Assembly: GCF_031598375.1 (NCBI RefSeq)
Contig: NZ_CP123872.1
Location: 2,786,501-2,850,500, forward strand
DNA length: 64,000 nt
DNA from: Temperatibacter marinus
Lineage (GTDB): Bacteria > Pseudomonadota > Alphaproteobacteria > Sphingomonadales > Kordiimonadaceae
Reading direction: 5' to 3'
Shown here: piece after piece, positions 38,580 through 49,876 of the stretch
Layout: the number at the start of each line of letters is the position of its first letter
Position numbering within the stretch: position 1 is the first letter of the stretch
The notes under the pieces: generated by a model
Told to the model about the DNA's origin: nothing
The model's input: only the letters and a program-made list of their open reading frames with translations
Database searches by the model: none
Program-made: the position numbers and the translations under genes

Positions 38580-40145
38580 TTATTTAGCAGCTTTTTTCTT
38601 AGCAGGCGCTTTTTTCTTAGCTGGCGCTTTTTTTGCTGCTGCTTTTTTAGGTGCAGCTTTTTTCTTCGCCGGTGCCTTTTTCTTAGCAGGAGCTTTCTTT
38701 TCAGCAGGCGCTTTTTTCTTTGCTGCTGCTTTTTTCTTAGCAGGAGCTTTTTTCTTAGCCGGTGCTTTTTTCGCTTTTGGATTAGCTTCTTCTTCGTCGA
38801 TGGCACGCACAGCATTGTCTAGTTCTTCGAATGAAACAGACTTATCTGTAAGATCAGCACCCTCAAGAATAAAGTCTACAACTTTTTCTTCAAAGATCGG
38901 AGCACGTAGTTGAGCTTTTGCTTGCTCATTTTGGCTATAGAATTCAAAGATTTGTTGTTCTTGACCAGGGAAGCGGCGGGCTTCTTCAATCACACGACGA
39001 TTAATTTCTTCGTTTGTGACTTGAACATTGTTTGCAACACCAATTTCAGAAAGTAAGAGACCCAGACGTACACGACGTTCTGCAATGTCGCGGAATTCTG
39101 CAGCTTCTGCTTCATCAGCTGGCTTATCAAGGCCTTCAAGGTCTTCTGCTTTTGCTTCGCCAGAAGAGAGCATGTCACGTTTGATTTGCTCCCATATAGC
39201 ATTGAATTCCATATCAACCATCTTCTCAGGAACCGCAAATGTATAATCTTCAGCAAGAGAATCGAGAAGCGAACGCTTAAGCTTAGCGCGGGTAAGAGCT
39301 GCTGTCTCTTGCTCAAGAGAACCTTTAACAGCGTCTTTAAGACCATCAACATCTTCAAAGCCCATGCCTTTGGCAAATTCTTCGTCAATTTTTGTTTCTG
39401 ATTCACGACGAACTTCTTTAACAGCTACTTTGAAAGAAGCGTCTTTCCCTTTAAGGTCTTCACTGTGATAATCAGCTGGGAAAGCAACATTGACTTCAAC
39501 GTCCGCTCCAGCCTTAGTACCTACAAGTTGCTCTTCAAAACCAGGGATGAACTGACCAGAACCAAGTTCTAGCTGGAAGTCTTCGCCTTTTCCGCCTTCA
39601 AACTCAACACCATCCACAGAGCCAACGAAATCGATTAGAACGGCATCGCCCTCTTTCGCTTTAACTGTTTTTGCTGCTTTCTTGAAAGACTTCTGACGAG
39701 ACGCCATTTCAGTAAGACGTTCATCGACTTGTGTATCTGATGCTTCAGCTACCCAGCGCTCAAGGGCTGGTGCTTTGAAGTCATCAACTTTAATTTCTGG
39801 AAGAACATCCATCTTCACAGAAAAAGCAAGATCTTTACCGTAATCCCACTCAGCTTCGTCAACCAAATCAACAGCAGGCTGAAGAGCAGGCTTCAATGAG
39901 TTTTCTTCCATAAGCTTATCAAGGCTGTTTTGAATAGCTTCATTCAAAACCTGACCTTTAGCACGTTCACCGTGCATTTTTTTAAGCAATGAGAGAGGGG
40001 CTTTTCCTGGACGGAATCCATTGATGCGAGCTGTCGCACGGAATTCATTCAGGATTGCATTAAGACGGGCATCTAGGTCGTCAGCAGCAAGAGTTACTTT
40101 GAACTCGCGTGACAGACCTTCGTTTAGAATTTCTTCAACATTCAT
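38580..40145 (-). CDS. tig: Trigger factor with long Lys/Ala/Pro C-terminal tail
   Basis: Ribosome-associated chaperone and peptidyl-prolyl isomerase. The ribosome-docking signature GFRPGKAPLSLLKK lies near residue 43, the FKBP-type PPIase domain near 155-245 (EGDAVLIDFVGSVDG, SGQFIPGFEEQLVG), then the helical C-terminal arms. The normal protein ends near residue 455 (EELDNAVRAIDEEEAN); after it come about 66 residues made of AKKKAPAKKKA-like repeats, as in histone H1 or Lys-rich HU tails, giving 521 residues instead of about 440-450. ATG at 40145; a GTG 12 bases upstream is possible. Confidence 0.96.
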   Translation of the reverse strand: MNVEEILNEGLSREFKVTLAADDLDARLNAILNEFRATARINGFRPGKAPLSLLKKMHGERAKGQVLNEAIQNSLDKLMEENSLKPALQPAVDLVDEAEWDYGKDLAFSVKMDVLPEIKVDDFKAPALERWVAEASDTQVDERLTEMASRQKSFKKAAKTVKAKEGDAVLIDFVGSVDGVEFEGGKGEDFQLELGSGQFIPGFEEQLVGTKAGADVEVNVAFPADYHSEDLKGKDASFKVAVKEVRRESETKIDEEFAKGMGFEDVDGLKDAVKGSLEQETAALTRAKLKRSLLDSLAEDYTFAVPEKMVDMEFNAIWEQIKRDMLSSGEAKAEDLEGLDKPADEAEAAEFRDIAERRVRLGLLLSEIGVANNVQVTNEEINRRVIEEARRFPGQEQQIFEFYSQNEQAKAQLRAPIFEEKVVDFILEGADLTDKSVSFEELDNAVRAIDEEEANPKAKKAPAKKKAPAKKKAAAKKKAPAEKKAPAKKKAPAKKKAAPKKAAAKKAPAKKKAPAKKKAAK

Positions 40146-40205
40146 GGGAGGTCCCACTTTCTGTATAATATCTAGTTAACTCCTCAAACCAAGGCTCTCC
40201 AAATG

Positions 40206-40230
40206 AAAAAGCCCCATACAATGATGGGGC
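40206..40230 (-). terminator. Terminator of tRNA-Leu
   Basis: On the minus strand GCCCCAT (40224-40230) pairs with ATGGGGC (40211-40217) around a six-base loop, followed by TTTTTC. It lies between the tRNA and the tig start. Confidence 0.85.
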
Positions 40231-40267
40231 ATTTTCCTCTAGGGACTTACAGGATAGTGTTTTGAAG

Positions 40268-40352
40268 TGGTGCGGGTGAAGAGACTCGAACTCCCACGCC
40301 ATAAGACACCAGAACCTAAATCTGGCGCGTCTACCAATTCCGCCACACCCGC
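40268..40352 (-). tRNA. tRNA-Leu (TAG)
   Basis: Minus-strand cloverleaf beginning GCGGGTGTGGCGGAAT, anticodon loop TTTAGGT within CCAGA/TCTGG arms, a long variable arm typical of tRNA-Leu, T-loop GTTCGAG, and an encoded CCA. 85 nt. Confidence 0.96.
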
Positions 40353-40398
40353 ACACTCAACAAATTAAAACCTAATGGTTTTAAACACTTTCCCGTGC

Positions 40399-40478
40399 CC
40401 AGGCCGGACAAGTTCAAGGCAAAGCCTATTCCATGTCCTGTCTGGAGGTGCTTATAACAGCCAAAATTTATTAGACAA
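40399..40478 (-). promoter_or_regulatory. tRNA-Leu promoter and leader hairpin
   Basis: On the minus strand TTGTCT (40473-40478), 16 bases, TATAAG (40451-40456) is a good sigma-70 promoter. It is followed at once by a long hairpin (arms 40399-40420 and 40424-40445, with mismatches), then about 45 bases to the tRNA 5' end. The hairpin may be a processing signal or a small independent RNA. Confidence 0.5.
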
Positions 40479-40578
40479 GACATTTTTTACAAGAAAATGA
40501 TTTTTTTCTGATGGCTGAGTAATTTTCGTTGATTTTTAGGAGATTTAGGTACTGATTTTATTACGCACCTAAACAGAA

Positions 40579-42141
40579 TTAAGGTAATACACGTGCAATG
40601 ATAGGAAGCAAATCACTAGCAATCATGCCCTTCCCTGCTGTCATAGCCGATTCAGAATGGAAATAGACAGCAGCACTACTGGCTTCAAAAGCTGGCATTC
40701 CCTGTGCCATTAAACCTGCAATCATTCCGGCCAGTACATCACCTGTACCTGCAACGGAGAGCCAAGTGGGCGCATTGCTATTGATATATGCGCGCCCGTC
40801 GGGATGGGCGATAATAGTATCAGCCCCTTTTAAGACAACAACTGCCCCCATATCTGCAGCAGCTGATCTTGCCGCCATCAACCGACCTTCAGAAAGGGGA
40901 TATTCAGGGAAAAGGCGTGTGAACTCGCCCTCATGAGGGGTCAGAACCAATTTCAAGTCTCCCTTAGACTTGCGCTTGAGTTTTTTTGACCGTCCCACAA
41001 AGCTCAAAAGACCATCTGCATCTAGGACACAGGGAATATCTCTTTTCAAAACCCCTAAGACGAGTTCATTTGTTTTCTCGCCAACACCAGCGCCTGGACC
41101 AATGGTCACAACGTTTAACCGTGGATCATCTAAAAAACCAAGGAAACCAAAGTTTGAATCAAAACGACGAACCATAATATCGGTGAGCGCTGTGGCTTGC
41201 ACAGAATAACTTTCACTGGGACATGCTAAAGACACCAGTCCCGCTCCAGAACGCAGAGCGGCCATAGATGTCAAACGAGAGGCCCCTAACGTGGGTTCGC
41301 GTCCGCCTAGGACAAGCACATGCCCTTTATTATACTTGTGTGCAAAAGGAGATGTTATTGGGTAGAGATGCTGCCAAGCTAGGGGAATATTCTCGCCGGT
41401 TTTCGCTTGAATATCTGTTAAAGTTTTTGTTGGGATACCAATATCCATCACATGAATATGGTCAGATCCTCCACTAAGAAAACGGCCTGGCAAAAGAACG
41501 TGCCCGGGTTTGCGGGTAAAAAATGTAACCGTGACATCTGCTTTAACACAAGATCCAAGAGCTTGACCTGTCGCGCCATCCAGGCCAGAGGGTAAATCTA
41601 TTGCAATTGTTAAAGCATCTTCTTCATGGTTAACTGCCTCAATTAAATCAGCATAAATACCAGAGACAGGCCGAGAGAGCCCTGCACCAAAAAGAGCATC
41701 GAGTATGATCGACGCGCCTTTCACACAGTCGGGGGTCGCTTGATTCACTGTCCCCTCAAACCGTTCGGCCATATAATGCGCGTCACCGCTGAGATCTGAC
41801 ACTTTACCAACTAAATATAATTTTACGGGGAAACCCCAGTCTTCAAGATAGCGTGCGGCAACGAATCCGTCCCCGCCATTATTACCTGGACCACAAAGAA
41901 CACAAACTGGTCCAGCCAGATCAGAAGGTGCTGATACCGCTTGGGCTACTACTGTAGCGACACTCTTCCCTGCAGTTTCCATAAGTTGCACAGAAGATAT
42001 GCCTGCTTCAACAGCCAATGCATCAGCTTTGATGCTTTCCTCTGGGCGCAGTAAAACACAATCAGAATTATAAAATCCCGGAGACGGATAAACTGTCCAG
42101 TCATTCGATTTAGCTATTGTTTGTGTATTGGTCCCTACCAA
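40579..42141 (-). CDS. nnr: Bifunctional NAD(P)HX epimerase / ADP-dependent NAD(P)HX dehydratase
   Basis: Repairs hydrated NADH/NADPH. N-terminal YjeF epimerase domain (about 30-240): EAGISSVQLMETAGKSVA, CGPGNNGGDGFVAARYL and the Asp/Gly-rich DLPSGLDGATG. C-terminal ribokinase-like dehydratase domain (about 250-515): LVLTPHEGEFTRLFPE, GADTIIAHPDGRA and the anion-hole motif VAGTGDVLAGMIAGL. No ATG gives a normal N-terminus; the TTG at 42139-42141 has AGGAGAGGG just upstream and yields 520 residues, while an ATG at 42178-42180 adds 13 residues. Any longer frame runs into tRNA-His. Confidence 0.93.
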   Translation of the reverse strand: MVGTNTQTIAKSNDWTVYPSPGFYNSDCVLLRPEESIKADALAVEAGISSVQLMETAGKSVATVVAQAVSAPSDLAGPVCVLCGPGNNGGDGFVAARYLEDWGFPVKLYLVGKVSDLSGDAHYMAERFEGTVNQATPDCVKGASIILDALFGAGLSRPVSGIYADLIEAVNHEEDALTIAIDLPSGLDGATGQALGSCVKADVTVTFFTRKPGHVLLPGRFLSGGSDHIHVMDIGIPTKTLTDIQAKTGENIPLAWQHLYPITSPFAHKYNKGHVLVLGGREPTLGASRLTSMAALRSGAGLVSLACPSESYSVQATALTDIMVRRFDSNFGFLGFLDDPRLNVVTIGPGAGVGEKTNELVLGVLKRDIPCVLDADGLLSFVGRSKKLKRKSKGDLKLVLTPHEGEFTRLFPEYPLSEGRLMAARSAAADMGAVVVLKGADTIIAHPDGRAYINSNAPTWLSVAGTGDVLAGMIAGLMAQGMPAFEASSAAVYFHSESAMTAGKGMIASDLLPIIARVLP

Positions 42142-42287
42142 AACCCTCTCCTGAGCAGATATGTATCGAAGACATATCATTAAGCATAACTGAGAGAAGG
42201 TGCAAGTCTTTGATACAATCGATCTCAAAATATTGAGTACACCGCACAAATACACTTTTATGGAGTTAGGAATACAAAGAAAAGAAG

Positions 42288-42365
42288 TGGGGCGAGTGAC
42301 CGGGATCGAACCGGCGACTTCCAGAATCACAATCTGGCGCTCTAACCAACTGAGCTACACCCGCC
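42288..42365 (-). tRNA. tRNA-His (GTG)
   Basis: Minus-strand cloverleaf with GCGGGTGTAGCTCAG, anticodon loop TTGTGAT within CCAGA/TCTGG arms, T-loop GTTCGAT and encoded CCA. An extra G precedes position 1 and faces a C discriminator, the tRNA-His identity feature. In alphaproteobacteria this pair varies; here the G-1 is genomically encoded. Confidence 0.95.
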
Positions 42366-42584
42366 ACATGAATGGGTGCGCCTAAATAGTCCCGACTATC
42401 CCTTCTCGTCAAGTGTAAAACAGCGCCTTTTATATTTTTTTTCTTGGCTTGGTCTTTTTATCATCAAATGAAGAAGCATAAAAAATACTCAATTGCCTAT
42501 ATTTTATGCAATTTACGCCTCTATTTTGTGCACTTTTGATCGGCTGTAAGGGGAGAAACCTACAATTACAAGGTTTTTGAAAAC
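42366..42584 (+). other. Upstream region of glnB
   Basis: AT-rich DNA between tRNA-His and the sigma-54 promoter. Two TGCA elements lie at 42507-42510 and 42529-42532, the second within a GTGCAC palindrome; they recall the half-sites of NtrC operators but the spacing does not match the usual 17-bp dyad. No gene seen. Confidence 0.35.
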
Positions 42585-42600
42585 TGGCACAGCCAGTGCA
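42585..42600 (+). promoter_or_regulatory. Sigma-54 (RpoN) promoter of glnB-glnA
   Basis: TGGCACAGCCAGTGCA matches the -24/-12 consensus TGGCACGN4TTGCW at all positions except two, with the GG and GC elements at the exact spacing (42586-42587 and 42598-42599). The start should be near 42611, about 60 bases before glnB. Sigma-54/NtrC control of glnB-glnA is well established in alphaproteobacteria. Confidence 0.8.
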
Positions 42601-42653
42601 ATAGAAGAACAAGCAAGATTGCAGCGCTCTAAAAAAGCAATCTGATTTAATAG

Positions 42654-43010
<357 letters not shown>

Positions 43011-43053
43011 CTTAAAAAGACTAACTCTAAACAGAAAAGAAGAAAGGGCCGAC

Positions 43054-44478
43054 ATGTCCAAATTTACAGATTTAAATGCAGAATCTCTCCTGGCGCTCGT
43101 CGCAGAACATAATATTGAGTGGATTGACCTCCGGTTTACAGACCCTAAAGGGAAATGGCAGCACCTTACAATGTGCGCTGATCTTATTGATGAAGATATT
43201 CTTGAAGAAGGCTTCATGTTTGATGGTTCCTCTATCTCAGGCTGGAAAGCTATTAATGAATCAGATATGATTCTTATGCCTGACTTATCTGCAGTCACTG
43301 TTGATCCTTTCACTGCAGACCCAACAATCGTTCTTTTCTGCGATATCCTAGAGCCTGCAACCGGTCAACCTTATGCTCGCGATCCCCGTTCTACAGCGAA
43401 AAAAGCAGAAGAATATGTTAAATTTTCAGGTGTCGGTGACACTGCATTCTTTGGTCCAGAGCCTGAATTCTTTGTATTTGATCATGTTGAATTTGGTAAC
43501 GAATACAATACAGCTTTTTATCGTATGGATGACGTTGAAGGTCCTTACAATAGCGGCAAGTCATACGATGAAAACAACCAAGCCCATCGCCCTCGCGAAA
43601 AGGGTGGTTACTTCCCTGTAGCACCAGTTGATAGCATGAATGATATTCGTGGTGACATGGTTAAGGCCATTAAGGAAATGGGCCCAACAATGGATAAGCA
43701 CCACCACGAAGTTGCAGCTTCTCAGCACGAACTTGGCATGGCTTTCTCTACCCTTACGCAAACAGCAGATAACGTGCAGCTCTATAAGTACGGCGTTCAC
43801 CAAGTTGCTCACCAATACGGTAAAACTGCGACATTCATGCCAAAACCAGTTGCTGCTGACAATGGGTCAGGCATGCACACACATATGTCTATCTGGAAAG
43901 ATGGCAACCCACTCTTCGCCGGTGAAGGCTATGCGGATCTGTCCGAAACAGCCCTTTACTATATCGGTGGAATCATTAAGCACGCTAAAGCATTAAACGC
44001 TTTCACAAACCCTTCTACAAACTCATATAAGCGCTTAACACCAGGCTTCGAGGCCCCAGTACTTCTTGCATATTCTGCACGCAATCGTTCAGCCTCAATT
44101 CGTATTCCTTATGGTTCTTCTCCAAAAGCAAAACGAATCGAAGCACGCTTCCCAGACGCTGTGGCGAACCCATACTTAGCCTTCGCAGCAATGCTTATGG
44201 CTGGCCTTGATGGCATTGAAAATAAGATTCACCCTGGCGATGCGATGGATAAAGATCTATATGCTCTTCCTCCAGAAGAACTTGCAGGCGTCCCAACAGT
44301 TGCTGGCAGCCTCCGTGAGGCCCTAGAATCTCTTGATGCTGATCGTGACTTCCTGAAAAAAGGAGATGTGTTCACTGATGATCAAATTGATGCATATATG
44401 GAACTTAAGTGGGAAGACGTAAACCGTCTGGAACTTGCTCCGCATCCAGTAGAGTTTGACATGTACTATAGTGCATAA
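43054..44478 (+). CDS. glnA: Glutamine synthetase, type I
   Basis: Makes glutamine from glutamate and ammonia with ATP; dodecamer. 474 residues: [17 protein letters not shown] near 49-65, the Mg/Glu-binding [12 protein letters not shown] near 127, [15 protein letters not shown] near 209, [10 protein letters not shown] near 268, and the adenylylation site [10 protein letters not shown] with the modified Tyr near 395-400, typical of GSI-beta under GlnE control. The ATG at 43054 has GAAAGGG upstream; 43 bases after glnB. Confidence 0.98.
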   Translation: MSKFTDLNAESLLALVAEHNIEWIDLRFTDPKGKWQHLTMCADLIDEDILEEGFMFDGSSISGWKAINESDMILMPDLSAVTVDPFTADPTIVLFCDILEPATGQPYARDPRSTAKKAEEYVKFSGVGDTAFFGPEPEFFVFDHVEFGNEYNTAFYRMDDVEGPYNSGKSYDENNQAHRPREKGGYFPVAPVDSMNDIRGDMVKAIKEMGPTMDKHHHEVAASQHELGMAFSTLTQTADNVQLYKYGVHQVAHQYGKTATFMPKPVAADNGSGMHTHMSIWKDGNPLFAGEGYADLSETALYYIGGIIKHAKALNAFTNPSTNSYKRLTPGFEAPVLLAYSARNRSASIRIPYGSSPKAKRIEARFPDAVANPYLAFAAMLMAGLDGIENKIHPGDAMDKDLYALPPEELAGVPTVAGSLREALESLDADRDFLKKGDVFTDDQIDAYMELKWEDVNRLELAPHPVEFDMYYSA

Positions 44479-44505
44479 TTTTTGACCACTGAGAACTATT
44501 TGAGG

Positions 44506-44534
44506 AAAAGCCCTGCCTTCTGGCGGGGCTTTTG
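44506..44534 (+). terminator. Terminator of glnB-glnA
   Basis: AAAAGCCCTGCC (44506-44517) pairs with GGCGGGGCTTTT (44522-44533), one G-U pair and a four-base loop, ending in T. It lies 28 bases after the glnA stop. Confidence 0.85.
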
Positions 44535-44716
44535 CTATTGCAGTCATAATCCTAGAGACCGCAGTACTGAAAAAGCATCGTAATTCCAAGGCACTAAAGA
44601 CGAGGCTTTCTTTTTTTTGCTCTCCTTTGTATAGAGAGGCCCAAGAAAGAAGAACTTTTGTGAAATTTCGAGTTTGCAACGTCCCTTGGGCATATTACTC
44701 AATTTCTTAGTTTACT

Positions 44717-44745
44717 CTTTACCATTTGTATACAAATCGTATGCT
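44717..44745 (+). promoter_or_regulatory. Promoter with perfect 14-bp palindrome in the spacer
   Basis: TATGCT (44740-44745) is a good -10; the -35 (CTTTAC, 44717-44722) is weak, with a 17-base spacer. ATTTGTATACAAAT at 44724-44737 is a perfect palindrome filling the spacer, as expected for an operator that blocks RNA polymerase or for an activator that compensates for the weak -35. Confidence 0.5.
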
Positions 44746-44780
44746 AAGTGTATGAACAGACGTTCGATGTGGGTAGTTTA

Positions 44781-45338
44781 ATGACGATCAATTACAATAA
44801 AAACCAAGAAGCAATAAGACCAGACTTAGCCGCTGCTAATATCAATTCTGATAGCTTTTTAGCGACGGATTACCTGAATCACTTTAATGAGATCGTAATG
44901 CTTTTGGAAATGGTTCCTGATATGCCTGAAATGGCTGAAGACTGTATGGACTGGACTCCTTTGTCCTATTCAGATCACTTCATGCAAAGCGGATTCACAG
45001 CAAAGGAATTGGCTGTAAAAGCCTATGAACTGGCTCCATTAGAATTTAAAGGACCATTTGATCAAATTATTGCAGAGCTTGACTTATTAATTGGCTCAAC
45101 AGTGAATGGACTGCGCGCAGTGAATGTTTCTGAACGCGGCGTGAGTGATGCGGCCCGTATGCTCATCGCTAATCGCACAACCATGATGCAAGACTATCTA
45201 GCAAAGATGAATAAATTAATTCACGGCAAGCTTTTGGAAGAAGACATTGAAGTGTTTAATGAAGTTCTTGCCCCCATGGAAGCTAAAGATGCAGAAGACG
45301 TTCAATCACAAGCAGATATTGATGCTCTCTTCGACTAG
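44781..45338 (+). CDS. Hypothetical helical protein with C-terminal QADIDALFD peptide
   Basis: Not recognised. A 185-residue acidic, mostly helical cytosolic protein (for example EIVMLLEMVPDMPEMAEDCM, IIAELDLLIGSTVNGLRAVN). After a flexible linker it ends SQADIDALFD, which resembles the SQDEIDALL-type peptides of FliM/FliN and the C-terminal CheY-binding peptide of CheZ; a response-regulator docking role is speculative. I use the ATG at 44781; a GTG 33 bases upstream is in frame. Followed by its own terminator. Confidence 0.75.
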   Translation: MTINYNKNQEAIRPDLAAANINSDSFLATDYLNHFNEIVMLLEMVPDMPEMAEDCMDWTPLSYSDHFMQSGFTAKELAVKAYELAPLEFKGPFDQIIAELDLLIGSTVNGLRAVNVSERGVSDAARMLIANRTTMMQDYLAKMNKLIHGKLLEEDIEVFNEVLAPMEAKDAEDVQSQADIDALFD

Positions 45339-45368
45339 ACGTCCCTATATTTCATCTCTCCATCCATA

Positions 45369-45396
45369 AAAAAAAGCAGGGAATTCCCTGCTTTTT
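45369..45396 (+). terminator. Bidirectional terminator between convergent genes
   Basis: The perfect palindrome AAGCAGGGAATTCCCTGCTT (45374-45393) is flanked by A on the left and T on the right, so it can stop transcription of both the plus-strand 185-residue gene and the minus-strand 88-residue gene. Confidence 0.85.
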
Positions 45397-45421
45397 CTTG
45401 TTTGAAAATCTGAATCACGTC

Positions 45422-45688
45422 TCAAGATTGACATCTCATATAGTCTGAGCCTGTATTGAGAGCAGTACTAGAGAGAACTTTAAGTAAATCAGGATGTCCT
45501 TCCTGATGCATGGTCACAAGAGGATATTCATGGACGGTTTTATCCTGAACTTTCTCAACCACCCAAATGCGCTCTATCGATTCATGATGGACGAATCGAT
45601 CCCCTATCTCAATTACGGTGCCTTCGCTGTCACTTGGTTGTGATGCAAAGAACTTTTGAAAGAAACCAGTAGGCTTACTTTGTCCCAT
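45422..45688 (-). CDS. Hypothetical protein, 88 residues
   Basis: Not recognised. After a polar N-terminus with a GFFQKFFASQ segment, residues about 22-75 look like a small beta barrel (GTVIEIGDRFVHHESIERIWVVEKVQ) of the kind seen in short SH3-like or Tudor-like domains. The ATG has AAGGAGACA about 5-11 bases upstream, which supports translation. It stands alone between two intergenic regions, converging on a terminator. Confidence 0.65.
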   Translation of the reverse strand: MGQSKPTGFFQKFFASQPSDSEGTVIEIGDRFVHHESIERIWVVEKVQDKTVHEYPLVTMHQEGHPDLLKVLSSTALNTGSDYMRCQS

Positions 45689-47990
<2,302 letters not shown>

Positions 47991-48009
47991 TTATGGTGAT
48001 TGGTCAATA

Positions 48010-48687
48010 ATGATTATTCCTATCGCACTGATAATATCATGGATTTGCTTAAAATTAGCGAAAAGGCCTCTTTCAGATTTAGGTTTTAATGATCCCAGAA
48101 AACGATGTTTTGAATTTTTCCTTTTTTCATTGATCTTTTGCGCGATTTTGAGCATCCAACATCTCTTAAATGCGTATTTTAGTGATAGTATCATTCGATT
48201 CAATCCTGAATTTCCAGTGACACAGCTCTTTGAAAATCTATGGTGGATTACTAAATCTGTGGTCTATGAGGAATTTCTATTTCGTGGTGTCCTTCTCCTC
48301 CTAAGCCTCCATTATTTAAGCCCTCGCAACGCTTGCCTATTGAATGGCTTCGCTTTTGGCATTTATCATTGGTTCTCCTATGGGATTATTGGCAATATTC
48401 AAGCGATGATTTATATTTTAATCCTCACAGGCAGTATGGGATATCTGCTTGCTCATGCTTTTCATCGCTCAAAAGGTATTATTGCCCCAATAGGCATTCA
48501 TATGGGTGTGAATATCAGCACCATCACTCTCTTTTCAAAGGGACCAATTGGTTCAGGTGTTTTTCTTTTATCTGACCCCGCCACACCGTTAAACTTGACA
48601 ATGAGCTTATCGCTGAGCTTAGCTTTCCCACTTTTTTATATGGTTGCGGCCTTTTATTTAATTAATAAAATATATTCTAAAGAATAA
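48010..48687 (+). CDS. CPBP-family intramembrane glutamic endopeptidase
   Basis: Membrane protease of the CAAX-processing/bacteriocin-processing (Abi) family, 225 residues, about six TM helices. The three catalytic motifs are present: VVYEEFLFRGVLL near 83 (EExxxR), FAFGIYHWFSYG near 114 and IGIHMGVNIST near 160 (HxxxN). Begins 19 bases after parE in the same direction and is probably co-transcribed. The substrate is unknown; no bacteriocin or prenylation gene is near. Confidence 0.85.
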   Translation: MIIPIALIISWICLKLAKRPLSDLGFNDPRKRCFEFFLFSLIFCAILSIQHLLNAYFSDSIIRFNPEFPVTQLFENLWWITKSVVYEEFLFRGVLLLLSLHYLSPRNACLLNGFAFGIYHWFSYGIIGNIQAMIYILILTGSMGYLLAHAFHRSKGIIAPIGIHMGVNISTITLFSKGPIGSGVFLLSDPATPLNLTMSLSLSLAFPLFYMVAAFYLINKIYSKE

Positions 48688-48711
48688 AAGCCGCCAAGAA
48701 TGGCGACTTTT
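48686..48711 (+). terminator. Terminator between parE-CPBP unit and DUF2336 gene
   Basis: AAAAG/CTTTT and CGCCA/TGGCG stem segments separated by one mismatch, four-base loop, with A and T flanks. It overlaps the end of the CPBP stop region and separates convergent genes. Confidence 0.6.
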
Positions 48712-48745
48712 AATGAACCGACTATTAGATTAGATGTTTGCTTAT

Positions 48746-49876
48746 CTAAGCGGCTTGATCTGGCATCTCAATAGTTTTAAGTTTTCCAATGAGATAGTCA
48801 ATGCTATCGCCGTCCATCTTTTCTTCCAAAAATTCAAAGTTTGTCAAAACTCTCTCAAGAATGAGTTGATGAAACATGTCTTTGTCATCCCCGCCCGTCT
48901 CGACCATCTCTTTGGTCAGATCGATTGCAGCTTGAGCCACGCTAACAAATTGATTTGGAATTTTTGCACGCTCGAAAGCTTTTGAAAGCCCCATCGCACC
49001 GCCCTCATGAATAATTTTATATGCATTCGCCACAGGAATACCACACATTTTTGCAAGAGCCGTTTCAAAGAAGGTTGTATCTCCTGTACAGACTGCACGA
49101 ATAAGCAATGTCGGTGTTAAGCGTTCATTATCATATAATTGATCAACCAATGACTGAACATCCTGACTATCAGAACCGTCTAGTAAGCCAACCGTTGCTT
49201 TTTCACGTGTTTCTAACAGCAAGTCACTGGCAACAGATGCAGAAATCTCGTGATGGGTCATAATATGTTCGCGCAGTTGATCTGAGACAAGCGTAACCAA
49301 TCGTTCTGCTACATTTATGGGTAATTCACCCCGTTTGGCCATGGAACTGTTAATGGTTTCATTTTCCCCAAATTCATCCAGCACGCGGGTGAATGTATTT
49401 TCGGAAATAGCCGCCTTATCATTCGATACCAAAACGCCAATAACATTCTCATTAGCCGTATCAACCAATTTATCCGCAACAGCTTCAGAAACATCCTTTC
49501 TCTGGGCCACTGCTTTTTGCAAAGTTTCGCCCCTCGTATCTATGATATCAATAAGGTCCGCTTCAGAAAGCACTGTAGAATTTTGAATCATGGGCAAAGC
49601 CACTTCATCAATATCCTGAGCTAAACTGCTGACAATATCTTTAGAAATTTCTGGATTATCCTGCAAACTTTCAGATAGGGCTTGACGTACTCTTACCGCC
49701 GCATCTTGCAACATAGCGCGAAATATATCTTCCGCTATACCCTTCTCTTTATCGCCTAATTCCGCGCTAGAGAAGACTTCCCCAACTTTTTTCGCGGCTT
49801 CCGCACGATTTTCAGGAGAAGGATCTTGTAATAGATTCAAGACATCGGTGTTTGATAAAAGATTCTGATCGGCCAA
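48746..49876 (-). CDS. DUF2336 domain protein
   Basis: A 376-residue cytosolic protein of helical HEAT-like repeats. Repeating patterns such as LLQDPSPENRAEAAKKVGEVF, VRQALSESLQDNPEIS and VADKLVDTANENVIGVLVSN are typical of DUF2336, a family largely limited to alphaproteobacteria; some members are linked to envelope or motility regulation but no general function is set. The start is TTG (49874-49876), with AGGATAGAAC upstream; no nearby ATG exists in frame. It converges on the parE-CPBP unit. Confidence 0.82.
   Translation of the reverse strand: MADQNLLSNTDVLNLLQDPSPENRAEAAKKVGEVFSSAELGDKEKGIAEDIFRAMLQDAAVRVRQALSESLQDNPEISKDIVSSLAQDIDEVALPMIQNSTVLSEADLIDIIDTRGETLQKAVAQRKDVSEAVADKLVDTANENVIGVLVSNDKAAISENTFTRVLDEFGENETINSSMAKRGELPINVAERLVTLVSDQLREHIMTHHEISASVASDLLLETREKATVGLLDGSDSQDVQSLVDQLYDNERLTPTLLIRAVCTGDTTFFETALAKMCGIPVANAYKIIHEGGAMGLSKAFERAKIPNQFVSVAQAAIDLTKEMVETGGDDKDMFHQLILERVLTNFEFLEEKMDGDSIDYLIGKLKTIEMPDQAA

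Noticed and set aside
38480-38815. Minus-strand Lys/Leu-rich frame overlapping the 3' end of tig
   Set aside because: Alternate-frame reading of the lysine-repeat DNA of trigger factor; no independent start signals.
40135-40356. 73-codon minus-strand frame over tRNA-Leu
   Set aside because: It covers the tRNA and its terminator, so it is a chance frame.
42142-42330. Upstream extension of the NAD(P)HX repair gene
   Set aside because: The extension runs through tRNA-His and lacks similarity to the epimerase N-terminus.
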